Shown: positions 17,809 to 27,570, counted from the first letter of the stretch. The stretch: 64,000 nt of DNA from Saprospiraceae bacterium (GCA_021739645.1 JAIPBL010000018.1:19500-83499); one strand, 5' to 3'. Translations and numbers: made by a program. Notes: generated from the sequence alone by a model not told the origin.

Positions 17809-18429
17809 ATGGCAGTTAAGATCAGATTGCAAAGAAAGGGCAAAAAGAAAAAACCTTTCTACCACATTGTTATCGCCGACGCTAGGTCTCCACGTGATGG
17901 ACGTTTCATCGAGAAAATCGGAACCTACAACCCACTGACACAACCTGCAACTATTGAATTGGACCGTGACAAAGCTTTTGATTGGCTAGATAAAGGCGCA
18001 CAGCCTACCGAAACCGTTCGTGCCATGCTTCGCTTCAAAGGTGTTTTTTACCGCAAGCACGTAATGCGTGGCGTTGAAAAGGGCGCCTACACGGAGGAAG
18101 TTGCAATGGAAAAATACAATGATTACATTGCTGTTAAAGAAGCCAAGACCGCTGCTCGTGCGGTTAAAATAGAAGATGAAAAAGCTGCATTCCGTGCAAA
18201 AGTTGCTGGCTTGGACATCAAAGTTGCTCATAAGAAAGTAATTCCAAAAATCGAGGTAGCTCCTGCTCCAGTAGCGGTAGAAGAAGAGACTCCAGTGGCT
18301 GTAGCTGTTGAAGAAGTTGCAGCTCCAGCAGTAGTCGAGGCAGCTCCAGTGGCCGTTGCTGTTGAAGAAGCACCTGCTGTCGAAGTAGTTGAAGAAGCAC
18401 CTGCAGCTGCGGCTCAGGAAGAAGAATAA
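17809..18429 (+). CDS. rpsP: 30S ribosomal protein S16 with acidic C-terminal extension
   Basis: Residues 1-85 are a standard S16 (starts [20 protein letters not shown], with [20 protein letters not shown]). The protein then continues for about 120 residues. An Ala/Lys-rich linker leads into a low-complexity tail of Ala, Val, Pro and Glu (repeats such as [13 protein letters not shown]). The usual S16 is 80-90 residues; extensions of this kind are common in Bacteroidota. In many bacteria rimM, trmD and rplS follow, but here a terminator and a convergent gene follow directly, so the gene is alone. The tail is likely disordered and exposed. Confidence 0.97.
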   Translation: MAVKIRLQRKGKKKKPFYHIVIADARSPRDGRFIEKIGTYNPLTQPATIELDRDKAFDWLDKGAQPTETVRAMLRFKGVFYRKHVMRGVEKGAYTEEVAMEKYNDYIAVKEAKTAARAVKIEDEKAAFRAKVAGLDIKVAHKKVIPKIEVAPAPVAVEEETPVAVAVEEVAAPAVVEAAPVAVAVEEAPAVEVVEEAPAAAAQEEE

Positions 18430-18453
18430 ATATCCTAGAATTCTGATTTGAAG

Positions 18454-18490
18454 AAGCCCGGGGGCAGTTGTGCCTTCGGGCTTTTGTTTT
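18454..18490 (+). terminator. Rho-independent terminator of rpsP
   Basis: Stem AAGCCCG / CGGGCTT with an inner GGGCA / TGCC extension and a TTTTGTTTT tail, 24 bases past the S16 stop. Confidence 0.75.
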
Positions 18491-18494
18491 GAGG

Positions 18495-19598
18495 TTATTT
18501 CAAAATGCCAGATATGCCCGGCGACTTGATGAGCCTGCCAATTTCCTCCACCATTCCGACCAGTTCCGTTGAGTTTTCTGTTTCAATAATTTGTGTTTTT
18601 TTCAAGATAAAATCCAAGTAATGGCGTGCCTCTTGGGTGTCAAACTGCATGGTGTGCTCAAAATACAGGCTCAAGTCCTCAATTGGCATGCAGTGAGTAA
18701 ACACATATTTTTCTTGCCAAAGGTCATAGTAAATTATAAATCGGGGTCTTGGGAAAATGTTGGTAAACAACGTCAAGAAAAGCGGTGACTCAAGCATCCG
18801 CTCATTTTCAAACATGAAATTATTGGCTTCATAGGCGGGATAGTAGAGCATCTGAACCGCAACTCCTACATTTACTAATTTCTGACCTACTTCATTCAAC
18901 TTACTGGAAAGCACACCCACTGGAACATTTTGATTCGAAAATTGCTGGAAAGGCAACCAAGTTTGGGCTTTTAAATCGAAAAACTGAACCGCTTCTGCTG
19001 TGCCCATTCGCAGCTTGTAATCAAATCGGGGGTAACCGGGCACGATGTACCCAGGATAGTAGAACTGAAACCCAAGGTCAAGGCCAAATTGCATCTCTTC
19101 CACCATCGTGTAGATTCCAAGGCTGTGTTTCGAATATTCAGGGTCATAAACGCCCTTGATGCTGGACAAGCTTTTGTTTCCCAAATCAAAAAAGCTGAAT
19201 GCCACCAGCTTTTCACCATCGTAAACACAGACCTCAAAAGTGTCAAATATGGTGTATGGTTGCCCATCTAAAACGCTGTCAATTAACGTTGCTGATAAAA
19301 TCCCTTTAAAACCGGTTTTGTATCGCTGAAAAAGCGCCTCTTTTTCGTCATCTATGACTGCATGTTTGATGGTCGTGCGAAACCGTTGGCGGTTTTGGCG
19401 CATGGTTTTTTGTAAACTTTTACGAAAAACAAGCCCATCCAAGGGCATCCGCAACCAAATCGGTGAATACAAACTGTCGTTAAAAAACAGGAAGTGGCAG
19501 GTAAATACACTTAACCCCATTCGGTACCAGCCTTTTGCAAGGTAGGCGTCGAGTTCATCGCCGGAGATAGAATGGGGAAAATGTTTTTCAGTAAACAT
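18495..19598 (-). CDS. Arginyl-tRNA--protein transferase-like (ATE/Bpt, GNAT fold) protein
   Basis: Residues about 60-215 resemble the C-terminal acyltransferase domain of arginyl- and leucyl-tRNA-protein transferases. The key stretch is KHSLGIYTMVEEMQFGLDLG followed by YYPGYIVPGYPRFDYKLRMG, matching the family pattern SLG-Y-E-GYYI-YK. The N-terminal part lacks the Cys cluster of eukaryotic ATE1. Members transfer an amino acid from tRNA to protein N-termini, marking them for degradation. The family call rests on motif recognition; substrate choice (Arg or Leu) cannot be told. The gene converges on rpsP and ends four bases from its terminator. Confidence 0.65.
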   Translation of the reverse strand: MFTEKHFPHSISGDELDAYLAKGWYRMGLSVFTCHFLFFNDSLYSPIWLRMPLDGLVFRKSLQKTMRQNRQRFRTTIKHAVIDDEKEALFQRYKTGFKGILSATLIDSVLDGQPYTIFDTFEVCVYDGEKLVAFSFFDLGNKSLSSIKGVYDPEYSKHSLGIYTMVEEMQFGLDLGFQFYYPGYIVPGYPRFDYKLRMGTAEAVQFFDLKAQTWLPFQQFSNQNVPVGVLSSKLNEVGQKLVNVGVAVQMLYYPAYEANNFMFENERMLESPLFLTLFTNIFPRPRFIIYYDLWQEKYVFTHCMPIEDLSLYFEHTMQFDTQEARHYLDFILKKTQIIETENSTELVGMVEEIGRLIKSPGISGILK

Positions 19599-19681
19599 TT
19601 GAACAGTTGGCGGTTACATGAACTCGGACTAATTTTGTCCGATGTCATCTAACCGGAATGGAAACGCAAAAAACAGTATTT

Positions 19682-20152
19682 ATGAAGAATCGAACCATCA
19701 TCTGCCTTATTTATTTATCAACATTGCCAATTATGTCTTTTTGCCAGCAATTGGAACCACAGCCCATCCGTACACCGAGTGCTTCCCAATTGCTTGAAAT
19801 GCAACGTGGTGAAGTAGAGTATTTTAAGACACTTGTCTATCGTTTTGAGGTAGCCTGGGAAGAAGCAGACGTGCAAAGTATGGCAGACCTGCGGAATGGT
19901 TTATTGGAAATCATGAAGCTGGAAGTCAAACAATTGGAAGACAAAGCAAGTCCATCAAAGGCAGCAACGGAGCGGCTCCAACTCGAAACTGACTGCTTGA
20001 AAAAAGTAGAAAACGCCCAAATTCTGGCCTCCGACACAGCGTTGGGCAAGGCTGCAGAACAAAATAAAACCTGTTTTAACGACTTCATAAAGCTCTTGGA
20101 AGCGGACTTCTCGGAGCAAGTGCAAGCTACTAGGCAGGCTGGAAAGCAGTGA
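19682..20152 (+). CDS. Hypothetical exported helical protein
   Basis: ATG at 19682 gives a signal peptide (MKNRTIICLIYLSTLPIMSF, then CQQ, a possible lipobox-like Cys). The mature part, about 135 residues, is charged and mostly helical (EVEYFKTLVYRFEVAWEEAD, LEVKQLEDKA). No family was recognised. An upstream Met at 19658 is less suitable. It is divergent from the ATE-like gene and 78 bases upstream of folC, and could be in the folC transcript. Confidence 0.6.
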   Translation: MKNRTIICLIYLSTLPIMSFCQQLEPQPIRTPSASQLLEMQRGEVEYFKTLVYRFEVAWEEADVQSMADLRNGLLEIMKLEVKQLEDKASPSKAATERLQLETDCLKKVENAQILASDTALGKAAEQNKTCFNDFIKLLEADFSEQVQATRQAGKQ

Positions 20153-20230
20153 ACCGATTAACCAAATAAAGAATTAGTCGCCATCAAAACCTACCGGCAA
20201 GCACTTGAATACCTTTTTTCCCAGCTCCCG

Positions 20231-21487
20231 ATGTTCCAACGCATCGGCCCAGCTGCGTTTAAAAAAGACCTTGGCAACACTTTGGCACTTTGCGCACATC
20301 TTGGCCAACCCCAGCTTCATTTCCCTTCCATCCACATCGCAGGTACCAACGGAAAGGGTTCTACGGCCCACATGCTCTCTGCCATATTCACAGCGGCTGG
20401 GTTCAAGACTGGCCTCTACACTTCGCCTCATTACCGAGACTTTCGTGAGCGGATAAAAATCAACGGAGAGCTGATGCCCAAACGGGATGTTTTGGCTTTT
20501 GTCAAATCGCACAAGAATTTTGCAGACCAACTAAAACCGTCATTTTTTGAGTGGACGGTGGGAATGGCTTTCGACTATTTTGCGAAGCAAAAGGTTGATA
20601 TCGCAATCATCGAAACTGGGCTGGGTGGTAGGTTGGATTCCACCAACGTAATCAAACCAATTGTAAGTGTCATCACGAACATCGGTTATGACCATCAGAA
20701 CATGCTGGGCGATACCCTGCCCCTAATCGCTGCCGAGAAAGCAGGCATTATTAAGCCGAAAGTGCCAGTTGTCATTGGTGAAACACATCCTGAAACAGAA
20801 GCTATTTTCCTCGAAAAAGCCCAAAAAACGGGAAGTCCAATCATTTTTGCCGACCAACATTTAACGGCAGTGCCACTAAGTTCTGAACAAACAAGTGTGT
20901 TTTACAATATTTTTGAAAATGGCAAACCGTATCTTCAAAATATCGAGCTAAACCATCTTGGCGCATACCAGCAAGCCAACCTATGCACTGTGTTGCAGAC
21001 CATGCAAGTAGTAGCCCACTTTTTTGAAAAATTTAGGGACAAACAATTCATGGAGCAGGCGATTCGTAAAGGGTTGGCCAAACTCAAGCAGTTGTCCAAC
21101 TTTATGGGGCGATGGGAATTCATAAGCCAGTCGCCCAGCGTACTTTGCGACAGCGCCCACAACGAGGATGGCATTCGACTGATTGTAAAGGCGCTCGAAC
21201 ATATCCCACATGAAAAATTGCATTTCGTTTTCGGCACTGTCAATGACAAATCGCCAGCGAAAATACTTTCCATTTTACCACAAAATGCGCAGTACTATTT
21301 TTCAAAGGCAAACATCCCTCGTGGATTAGATGCTATTTCGCTAGCGCAACAGGCGGAAAATGCTGGCTTAAAGGGCAAACCCTACTCCTCAGTTCGGCGA
21401 GCACTAGCGGCAGCAAAACGCGCTGCTGGCCCGAATGACTTGATTTTTGTAGGGGGCAGTATCTTCGTTGTGGCTGAAGTCATTTGA
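20231..21487 (+). CDS. folC: Folylpolyglutamate synthase / dihydrofolate synthase
   Basis: ATP-dependent ligase that adds glutamate to dihydropteroate and to folates, in the cytoplasm. The P-loop IAGTNGKGSTAHML, the ETGLGGRLDSTN motif and the C-terminal Mur-ligase-like part (VLCDSAHNEDGIR, FVFGTVNDKSP) are present. The first ATG is at 20231, but the frame stays open upstream for 23 codons and encodes residues that match the usual N-terminus (KTYRQALEYLFSQLP). No ATG, GTG, TTG or CTG occurs there, only an ATC at 20183. The real start may be that rare codon. Confidence 0.93.
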   Translation: MFQRIGPAAFKKDLGNTLALCAHLGQPQLHFPSIHIAGTNGKGSTAHMLSAIFTAAGFKTGLYTSPHYRDFRERIKINGELMPKRDVLAFVKSHKNFADQLKPSFFEWTVGMAFDYFAKQKVDIAIIETGLGGRLDSTNVIKPIVSVITNIGYDHQNMLGDTLPLIAAEKAGIIKPKVPVVIGETHPETEAIFLEKAQKTGSPIIFADQHLTAVPLSSEQTSVFYNIFENGKPYLQNIELNHLGAYQQANLCTVLQTMQVVAHFFEKFRDKQFMEQAIRKGLAKLKQLSNFMGRWEFISQSPSVLCDSAHNEDGIRLIVKALEHIPHEKLHFVFGTVNDKSPAKILSILPQNAQYYFSKANIPRGLDAISLAQQAENAGLKGKPYSSVRRALAAAKRAAGPNDLIFVGGSIFVVAEVI

Positions 21488-21588
21488 TGGAGCAAGCCGC
21501 AATCTTTGCGACACACCTCAATTCTTAGCCAGCACCGCCGCCATTTCTGATTAATTTTGCCCCGCTATTTTACACAAATCAATCCTGC

Positions 21589-23982
21589 ATGACACGTCTT
21601 CTAGTTTTTTTGAGTTTCCTTATCCCAATATTGGCTTTTGCGCAGCAAAAAGAATGCGTCTTTGTTGACTGGTCAAAGCACTTTGGCGGCAGCAAGGCCG
21701 ATGCTGCAAACGATTTCCAGCGAACTGCTGATGGCGGATTCATAGCAGTTGGATATGCTCGTTCCACCGACCAAGACCTGACTGGAAACAAAGGCTTATC
21801 TGATTATTGGATAGTTAAACTCGACTCTATCGGTGAGCTGGAATGGCAACACAACTATGGTGGTGCTGACAATGACATTGCAACCGCAGTGCTACAAACC
21901 GATGATGGGGGGTACATTGTGGCTGGTGGTACGGTATCATTTGATGGCCAGGTGTCTGGCAATCACGGCGCAGAGGATGCTTGGGTGCTCCGACTTGACC
22001 AGCTCGGTAATATTCTATGGAAAAAAACCTACGGCGGCACTTTAAATGAACGGGCCGAGAGCATTCAGCCAACAAGCGATGGTGGATATGTACTCTCTGG
22101 TTATAGCCAATCAGATGATGGAGATTTAACCGACAATAAGGGCGATTTTGATTATTGGGTATTCAAAATCAATGACAATGGAGATTTGCTTTGGCAAAAA
22201 AACATTGGTGGAAGCCTGTCCGATTATGCATTTGATGCCGTTGAAACCACTGATGGCGGCTTTTTGGCGGTTGGCTCTTCGTTTTCAAATAATGGTGATG
22301 TACCTAACAACCAAGGTTTTTACGACTATTTTATCGTGAAATTGAATGGGAGCGGAAACTTGGTTTGGGCAAAAACTTTTGGAGGCATCGGCGAGGAGCG
22401 TGCTTACAGTGTGGCCCTGACATCGGGCGGCGCTTTTATAGTGGGAACTTCAAACTCCGCCACAGGTGATGTTCCTGGGAACAATGGCGGCTATGATTAT
22501 TGGGTGACAAAGATTTCGGATAACGGCACTTTATTGTGGAGCAAAAACCTTGGAGGCTCCACGGAGGATAGGGCTTTCGGACTTGCTGCCAAAGCGGATG
22601 GTGGATTGCTTGTGACCGGACTTGCGACTTCATCGAATTTTGACGTTGGCGGGAATTATGGCAGCAAAGACGCTTGGCTCATCAACTTGGATGCCAGTGG
22701 CCAACTGATTTGGGAAAAGAACCTAGGAGGGACACTCGATGACCGCTTCTTTGCCATTTTGGAACTGGCCGAAGGTGGCTACGCCTGTGCAGGCTACTCC
22801 TTTTCATCAAATAATGACCTCACTGGTAATTATGGGGAGCAGGATATGTGGATAGTCCGCCTTTCCCCTGATTCGATTGAAGTTGGCCTTGGAGCTGACA
22901 CGATTCTTTGTGCGGGGCAAGGGGTAATTCTCGAACCCGAAATTCAAAACGTAAGCTATCTATGGCCAGACGGCTCGACTTTACCCATATTCTTGGTTAG
23001 CAGTCCCGGTGAATACTGGGTGGAAATTGACAAGCAAGGTTGCAAGAGTCGTGACACTGTGGTGGTTGACTATGTGTCCGAAACACCCGTAAACATTGGA
23101 AACGATACAATTCTTTGTGATGGGGAAACACTTATACTTGACCCCGGCATAGCAGGTGCGGCTGTTTTTTGGAAAAATGGAAGTACCGACCCCACCCTAC
23201 CCGTTCAGCTTCCCGGAACCTATTGGGTAGAAGTTATCAAAGATGGTTGCGAATATCGAGATACCATTGAAGTGGATTTCACGACGGTTCCTTTTGAGCT
23301 TGGAGAAAATTTATCGCTTTGCGAGGGAGAGACAGCCTCAATTGAAATTCCGTTGCAAAACGCCAGTTTTTTATGGCAGGATGGCTCAACAGCCGCCAAT
23401 TTCACCATCAACAGCCCGGGTTTGGTTTGGGTAAAAGTGACTCAAGGTGGCTGTAGCCGCACGGATTCGACAAGCGTTATTTATCAACAAGGCCCAATTG
23501 AACCCTTGCCAGACTTTAGTTTTATCTGCGAAAATGAAGGTCTTTGGTTGAATGCACAATTTGAAGGTGCTACCTATAGCTGGCAGGATGGCTCCACTGA
23601 GCATAATTTCAAAGCCGTCCGTCCGGGCAATTACTGGGTTCAGGTTCAAATTGGCGGCTGCATTTTTGAAGATGAGGTAGAGCTTAGAGCTTGCGAACTT
23701 TGCCTGTATATACCTAATGTCTTTTCACCAAACGGTGATGGTATCAACGATGATTTTCGGGGATTCCCTGGTTGTGAAATAAGCAACTATCAGCAGTTCG
23801 TCTTCGACCGATGGGGCAACTTGGTTTTTCAAAATGACTCACCAGACGCTGGCTGGGATGGTGAATTTAGGGGCAGCAAAGCACAGCAGGGCGTATTTGG
23901 CTACCGTATTGAGTTTGATTATTTAAACAATGGCAAGACTGAGCATCAGGTTAGGCTTGGGACTGTTACCTTACTTAGGTAA
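21589..23982 (+). CDS. Secreted repeat protein with type B T9SS (gliding-motility-type) C-terminal domain
   Basis: Signal peptide MTRLLVFLSFLIPILAFAQQ. Residues about 25-430 carry eight or so repeats of about 50 residues of the form FGG-ADGGF-VG-DYW-KLD-G-W-K, like delta-60 type repeats. Three or more Ig-like or adhesion modules follow, marked by CxGxxxxLxP and YWVEV. The final 90 residues are a type B sorting domain (CLYIPNVFSPNGDGINDDF, RWGNLVF, WDG). Such proteins are exported by the T9SS and handled with PorP/SprF-like partners. No enzyme motif. A bidirectional terminator follows. Confidence 0.9.
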   Translation: MTRLLVFLSFLIPILAFAQQKECVFVDWSKHFGGSKADAANDFQRTADGGFIAVGYARSTDQDLTGNKGLSDYWIVKLDSIGELEWQHNYGGADNDIATAVLQTDDGGYIVAGGTVSFDGQVSGNHGAEDAWVLRLDQLGNILWKKTYGGTLNERAESIQPTSDGGYVLSGYSQSDDGDLTDNKGDFDYWVFKINDNGDLLWQKNIGGSLSDYAFDAVETTDGGFLAVGSSFSNNGDVPNNQGFYDYFIVKLNGSGNLVWAKTFGGIGEERAYSVALTSGGAFIVGTSNSATGDVPGNNGGYDYWVTKISDNGTLLWSKNLGGSTEDRAFGLAAKADGGLLVTGLATSSNFDVGGNYGSKDAWLINLDASGQLIWEKNLGGTLDDRFFAILELAEGGYACAGYSFSSNNDLTGNYGEQDMWIVRLSPDSIEVGLGADTILCAGQGVILEPEIQNVSYLWPDGSTLPIFLVSSPGEYWVEIDKQGCKSRDTVVVDYVSETPVNIGNDTILCDGETLILDPGIAGAAVFWKNGSTDPTLPVQLPGTYWVEVIKDGCEYRDTIEVDFTTVPFELGENLSLCEGETASIEIPLQNASFLWQDGSTAANFTINSPGLVWVKVTQGGCSRTDSTSVIYQQGPIEPLPDFSFICENEGLWLNAQFEGATYSWQDGSTEHNFKAVRPGNYWVQVQIGGCIFEDEVELRACELCLYIPNVFSPNGDGINDDFRGFPGCEISNYQQFVFDRWGNLVFQNDSPDAGWDGEFRGSKAQQGVFGYRIEFDYLNNGKTEHQVRLGTVTLLR

Positions 23983-24000
23983 TTGTGAAGTTGCATAAAA

Positions 24001-24034
24001 AAAAGAGGCACTTGCTTTCACAAGTGCCTCTTTT
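24001..24034. terminator. Bidirectional rho-independent terminator
   Basis: Perfect 14-bp stem AAAAGAGGCACTTG / CAAGTGCCTCTTTT with a 6-base loop, between two convergent genes (21589-23982 plus and 24049-24666 minus). Confidence 0.9.
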
Positions 24035-24048
24035 TCAATTATTTATGA

Positions 24049-24666
24049 CTAATCTGTTCCACGTACTGCTGTCAATTTCACCTTAAGGTCAAACTCATCG
24101 TAGATGGTTTTGTCACCAAGACCATCAAAAAAGCTTCCTGAACCATAACGGACGTCAAAATCAGAACGGTCAATTTTAATATCGCCAGTTGCTACGATTT
24201 TGCCACCATCAGCCTCGTTCAACAGTGCATCAAATTTCACTTCTTTAGTGGTAGATTTGATTGTGAGGTTGCCCGTGACTTTGTATTCACCTGGCTTTCC
24301 CCTTGGGGCAACTTTCGTGATGACAAATTTAGCAGTTGGGAAGGTGGACGCTCCAAAAAAGTCGTCTGACTTCAAATGGCCTTCCAACTTTCCAGCCATG
24401 TCACCTTGAAGGTCAAGGCACTTGATTGTAGTCATGTCAATTTCAAAAGACCCACCAGAAAAGAAACCTTTGTCATCGTAAGTCAAAAGCCCGTTTTTGA
24501 TGTTGACAACACCATTGTGTTGCCCTGTAACCTTGTGTCCCGTCCATTGAACATTGCTGTTGAGGGTGTCAACCCTAAGTGAGGTGCCTGGATTAACAGT
24601 AAATGCTAAACCAGCAAAAGCGAGAATTGCGAATAAAAAAGAAGAGAATGCATTGAATTTTTTCAT
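24049..24666 (-). CDS. YceI family protein
   Basis: Exported lipocalin-like protein that in other members binds polyisoprenoids or quinones. A signal peptide (residues 1-26) is followed by the YceI domain: DTLNSNVQWTGHK near the start, FFDASTFPTAKF-like DFFGASTFPTAKFV, and ATGDIKIDRSDFDVRYG near the end. Length (205) is normal. It stands alone between a shared terminator and a MarR gene on the same strand 110 bases upstream, which could regulate it. Confidence 0.92.
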   Translation of the reverse strand: MKKFNAFSSFLFAILAFAGLAFTVNPGTSLRVDTLNSNVQWTGHKVTGQHNGVVNIKNGLLTYDDKGFFSGGSFEIDMTTIKCLDLQGDMAGKLEGHLKSDDFFGASTFPTAKFVITKVAPRGKPGEYKVTGNLTIKSTTKEVKFDALLNEADGGKIVATGDIKIDRSDFDVRYGSGSFFDGLGDKTIYDEFDLKVKLTAVRGTD

Positions 24667-24776
24667 AAAAAACTAAAAATTGCTAAGTGAAAGAAATAAT
24701 TGGTGTACGTACATGAATCGAAATAACACGGACACGTTTCAATGGTTTGAAAATGAGTCTTAATTAAATCTTAAAA

Positions 24777-25229
24777 TCAGCCTCTTAACTTATCGAGCAG
24801 TTCATTCAAAGTCACTACTTCACAATTGCTGAGGCGGTTTGAGAAAATATTGGCAAAACTATCCACCCTTTCACTTGCAATTTTTAAAAGCTCCAAGCCT
24901 TCATTTGAGATGATTACCTCTGCACGGCGATTATCTTGGTCGCATTTTGCTTTTAACACCAAGTTTTTGGAAATCAACTTGTCCACCAACCTTGAAGCAT
25001 TGGAAGTTTTGTCAATCATGCGCTCTGTAAGTTCTTTTATACTACTTGGAGTGGGGTACATCCCCCGTAAAATCCTTAAAATGTTGAATTGATGCGCTGA
25101 AATATCCAAGGACTTTAATTCTTGAGTGGTGGCATAGGAAAGCCATGAACTTGTAAAAAGTATGTTCACTTGTGCTTTTACGTATTCATTGACAAAGCTC
25201 TTCTGTTTAATTTCATCTTCAATCCGCAT
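24777..25229 (-). CDS. MarR family transcriptional regulator
   Basis: 150-residue winged-helix protein. The recognition helix and wing lie in SIKELTERMIDKTSNASRLVDKLISKNLVLKAKC with the MarR DNR signature (QDNRRAEVIISNEG). It is likely a dimer controlled by a small ligand. It is upstream of the YceI gene on the same strand with 110 bases between. A TACCTTTG box lies 30 bases before its ATG. Confidence 0.9.
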   Translation of the reverse strand: MRIEDEIKQKSFVNEYVKAQVNILFTSSWLSYATTQELKSLDISAHQFNILRILRGMYPTPSSIKELTERMIDKTSNASRLVDKLISKNLVLKAKCDQDNRRAEVIISNEGLELLKIASERVDSFANIFSNRLSNCEVVTLNELLDKLRG

Positions 25230-25258
25230 AAAAATTAATTTAAGAAAAATCCAACTGA

Positions 25259-25266
25259 CAAAGGTA
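25259..25266 (-). promoter_or_regulatory. -7 box of the MarR gene
   Basis: Minus-strand TACCTTTG, an exact TAnnTTTG match. Confidence 0.5.
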
Positions 25267-25415
25267 GAACCAGCTTTTCAACTGTCACGCTTTTTCTATG
25301 AAAAAGCCAAAATATAGCGTTTGCGTTCATTCTGGTATGAATTTTACTGTTTTCCCAATTGACAAGCAATCAAAATATTGTCTATTCTTGCCCACTTTTA
25401 TTTCAGAATTTACTA

Positions 25416-26618
25416 ATGCAAATGATTTTTTCGAGCCTAGCCATGCTGTTTTGGGGATTGATTTTCATTGTATTCTATGCCTATCTTGGCTATGGAATTT
25501 TTCTTTTTTTGGTTGTCAAAGCCAAGCGATTGTTCCAAAAAACTAGGCGACTGAATTTTAGCGATGCTGACCTTCCAGAGGTGATTTTTATTGTGGCAGC
25601 TTATAATGAGGAAGAATATATCGTTGAAAAAATCAAGAATTGCCTGCAATTCGATTATCCACCTGATAAGATTGAATTTTGGTTTGTCACTGATGGCTCT
25701 ACCGACAAAACACCCCAGCTAGTTGAGCTATTCCCTACTCTACCTGGGCAATCAGTGAAATTATTCCACAGGCCAGAACGGAAAGGTAAAATAGCAGCGG
25801 TTGAGCGAGTGATGGCCTTTGTCAAACCACCTATCACTATTTTCACGGATGCCAACACCGATGTCAACCCGCAAGCAATTAGAAATATAGTTCGGCACTA
25901 TGCCGACCCAAAGGTTGGTGCAGTTGCCGGTGAGAAACGCATTTCTATTGGTGAAAAAGGCGATGCCACTGGCGCAGGTGAAGGCATTTACTGGAAATAC
26001 GAATCATTGCTAAAAAAATGGGATTCAGAACTTTACTCAGCTATTGGGGCTGCTGGCGAGCTGTTTTCTATCCGAACGGAACAATATCGGCACGTCCCGC
26101 AGGACACGCTAATTGAAGATTTTGTTATGACCATGTGCATTGCCATGCGAGGTTTCAAGATTGTCTATGAACCGGATGCGTATGCCTTGGAGTCTTCAAG
26201 TGCCTCAATCAAAGAGGAGTTGAAGCGGAAAATCAGAATAGCAGCAGGTGCATTGCAAGCAACATGGCGGTTACGTGGCCTGCTAAATCCGTTCAAATAT
26301 GGCATTCTCAGCTTCCAATATTTTTCACACCGTGTGCTGCGCTGGACCATCGCCCCATTGGCATTACCAATAATCTTCGCAGTCAATATTTATCTATCTT
26401 GCAATGGGCCAGCCATCTACCAGGTGTTTATGATTTGTCAAATCTGCTTCTACATATTTGCAACGCTAGGGTACATATTTGAACGCAAACAATTGAAAAT
26501 CAAGGCCTTCTTTATCCCCTACTATTTTTGTGTGATGAACTATGCCATGTACCGAGGTTTTTTCAGGCTTGTCGGTGGTCACCAATCTGTTATTTGGGAG
26601 AAGTCTAAGCGGGCGTAA
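25416..26618 (+). CDS. Family 2 glycosyltransferase, membrane bound
   Basis: ATG at 25416 starts an N-terminal membrane helix (FWGLIFIVFYAYLGYGIFLFLVV); the longer frame from a TTG at 25359 is unlikely. The GT-A domain has FIVAAYNEEEYI, FVTDGSTDKT, the DxD-like FTDANTDV and the acceptor motif EDFVMTMCIAMRGF. Three or more membrane helices close the protein (APLALPIIFAVNIYLS, MICQICFYIFATLGYIF). The arrangement resembles processive or lipid-linked synthases of the hyaluronan/cellulose type. Substrate unknown. No glycan genes are adjacent. Confidence 0.9.
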   Translation: MQMIFSSLAMLFWGLIFIVFYAYLGYGIFLFLVVKAKRLFQKTRRLNFSDADLPEVIFIVAAYNEEEYIVEKIKNCLQFDYPPDKIEFWFVTDGSTDKTPQLVELFPTLPGQSVKLFHRPERKGKIAAVERVMAFVKPPITIFTDANTDVNPQAIRNIVRHYADPKVGAVAGEKRISIGEKGDATGAGEGIYWKYESLLKKWDSELYSAIGAAGELFSIRTEQYRHVPQDTLIEDFVMTMCIAMRGFKIVYEPDAYALESSSASIKEELKRKIRIAAGALQATWRLRGLLNPFKYGILSFQYFSHRVLRWTIAPLALPIIFAVNIYLSCNGPAIYQVFMICQICFYIFATLGYIFERKQLKIKAFFIPYYFCVMNYAMYRGFFRLVGGHQSVIWEKSKRA

Positions 26619-26778
26619 TGATAGAATCATTTTCCCATTTAGAAATTCGAATTTTTCAAGTGTTGCAAATGAAATTTATTTTCTAAATTTTTTAAAATAT
26701 TCTGTTTTGGAAAATGCTGAATGAGTAACTTTTCTGAATTTTAATGCACACATTTGTTTCATAATCGATCGCTTGACC

Positions 26779-26786
26779 TATCTTTG
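26779..26786 (+). promoter_or_regulatory. -7 box of the gene at 26822
   Basis: TATCTTTG, an exact TAnnTTTG match, 36 bases upstream of the ATG. Confidence 0.5.
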
Positions 26787-26821
26787 CGAAGGAATCATGA
26801 CTGATAAAACACTGGTAATCA

Positions 26822-27535
26822 ATGAAGAAACAATCAAGCCATCGCAAACACAACTATCCTGATGCTGACCTGCACTTGCAAGTCATGGAACGCCTTCGAT
26901 ACGCCCACCGTGACTTAGAATATTTTGAGCAGTACAACTTTGACGTTGAACGAATGACGAAACTCAAAGCCCTTGCAGACCGGTTTCGTGACTTACCGGA
27001 TGATGATGAACTGGTTGGTGAACAAATGATTTTATCAGAAAAAAAATACAAGGCTAGCTCAGACTTGCAAGCCTCCATCCGCAGCCTAATGACCAGAGTG
27101 TCGCTGAAATTCAATAACAGAAGTGGCCGCTACCGCAAATTTGGTGCAACGAAGTTGGGGGACTTAACCGATGCACAATTGATATTTTGTGCTCGGAGAG
27201 TGGTTAGAGTAGCTCGCCAACAAATTGACTTTTTGGATGATGTTGGTGTGAATGAAAAAGTCTTGAGCCGAATTTCTGATGCCTGCCAAATTTTTGAGAA
27301 TGCAGTCAACCTGCAACAAGACAAAGTCGCAGACCGAGATATAGGTGTGGAACGGAGGGTAGATTTTGGGAACGAACTCTATGACGAACTGGTGGTTCTC
27401 TGCAATATTGGCAAGGACATTTGGGCCACCGAAGACAAATTGAAATACGAGAATTTTTGCTTGTACGAAAGCAACAACGACCAAAAAATTGCTCGGAAAG
27501 AAAGGCTGGTTCAGGAAGTAAAATCGGAAGGTTGA
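26822..27535 (+). CDS. Hypothetical cytoplasmic helical protein
   Basis: 237 residues, charged, without signal peptide or membrane helix; almost entirely predicted helix (MERLRYAHRDLEYFEQYNF, LTDAQLIFCARRVVRVARQQ). No family was recognised. It has its own promoter box and is convergent with the thiolase gene. Base composition is like its neighbours, so it looks like a resident gene. Confidence 0.75.
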   Translation: MKKQSSHRKHNYPDADLHLQVMERLRYAHRDLEYFEQYNFDVERMTKLKALADRFRDLPDDDELVGEQMILSEKKYKASSDLQASIRSLMTRVSLKFNNRSGRYRKFGATKLGDLTDAQLIFCARRVVRVARQQIDFLDDVGVNEKVLSRISDACQIFENAVNLQQDKVADRDIGVERRVDFGNELYDELVVLCNIGKDIWATEDKLKYENFCLYESNNDQKIARKERLVQEVKSEG

Positions 27536-27570
27536 GTAGGGCAGCAACCTGCCACCCTACCCTTTTCATA

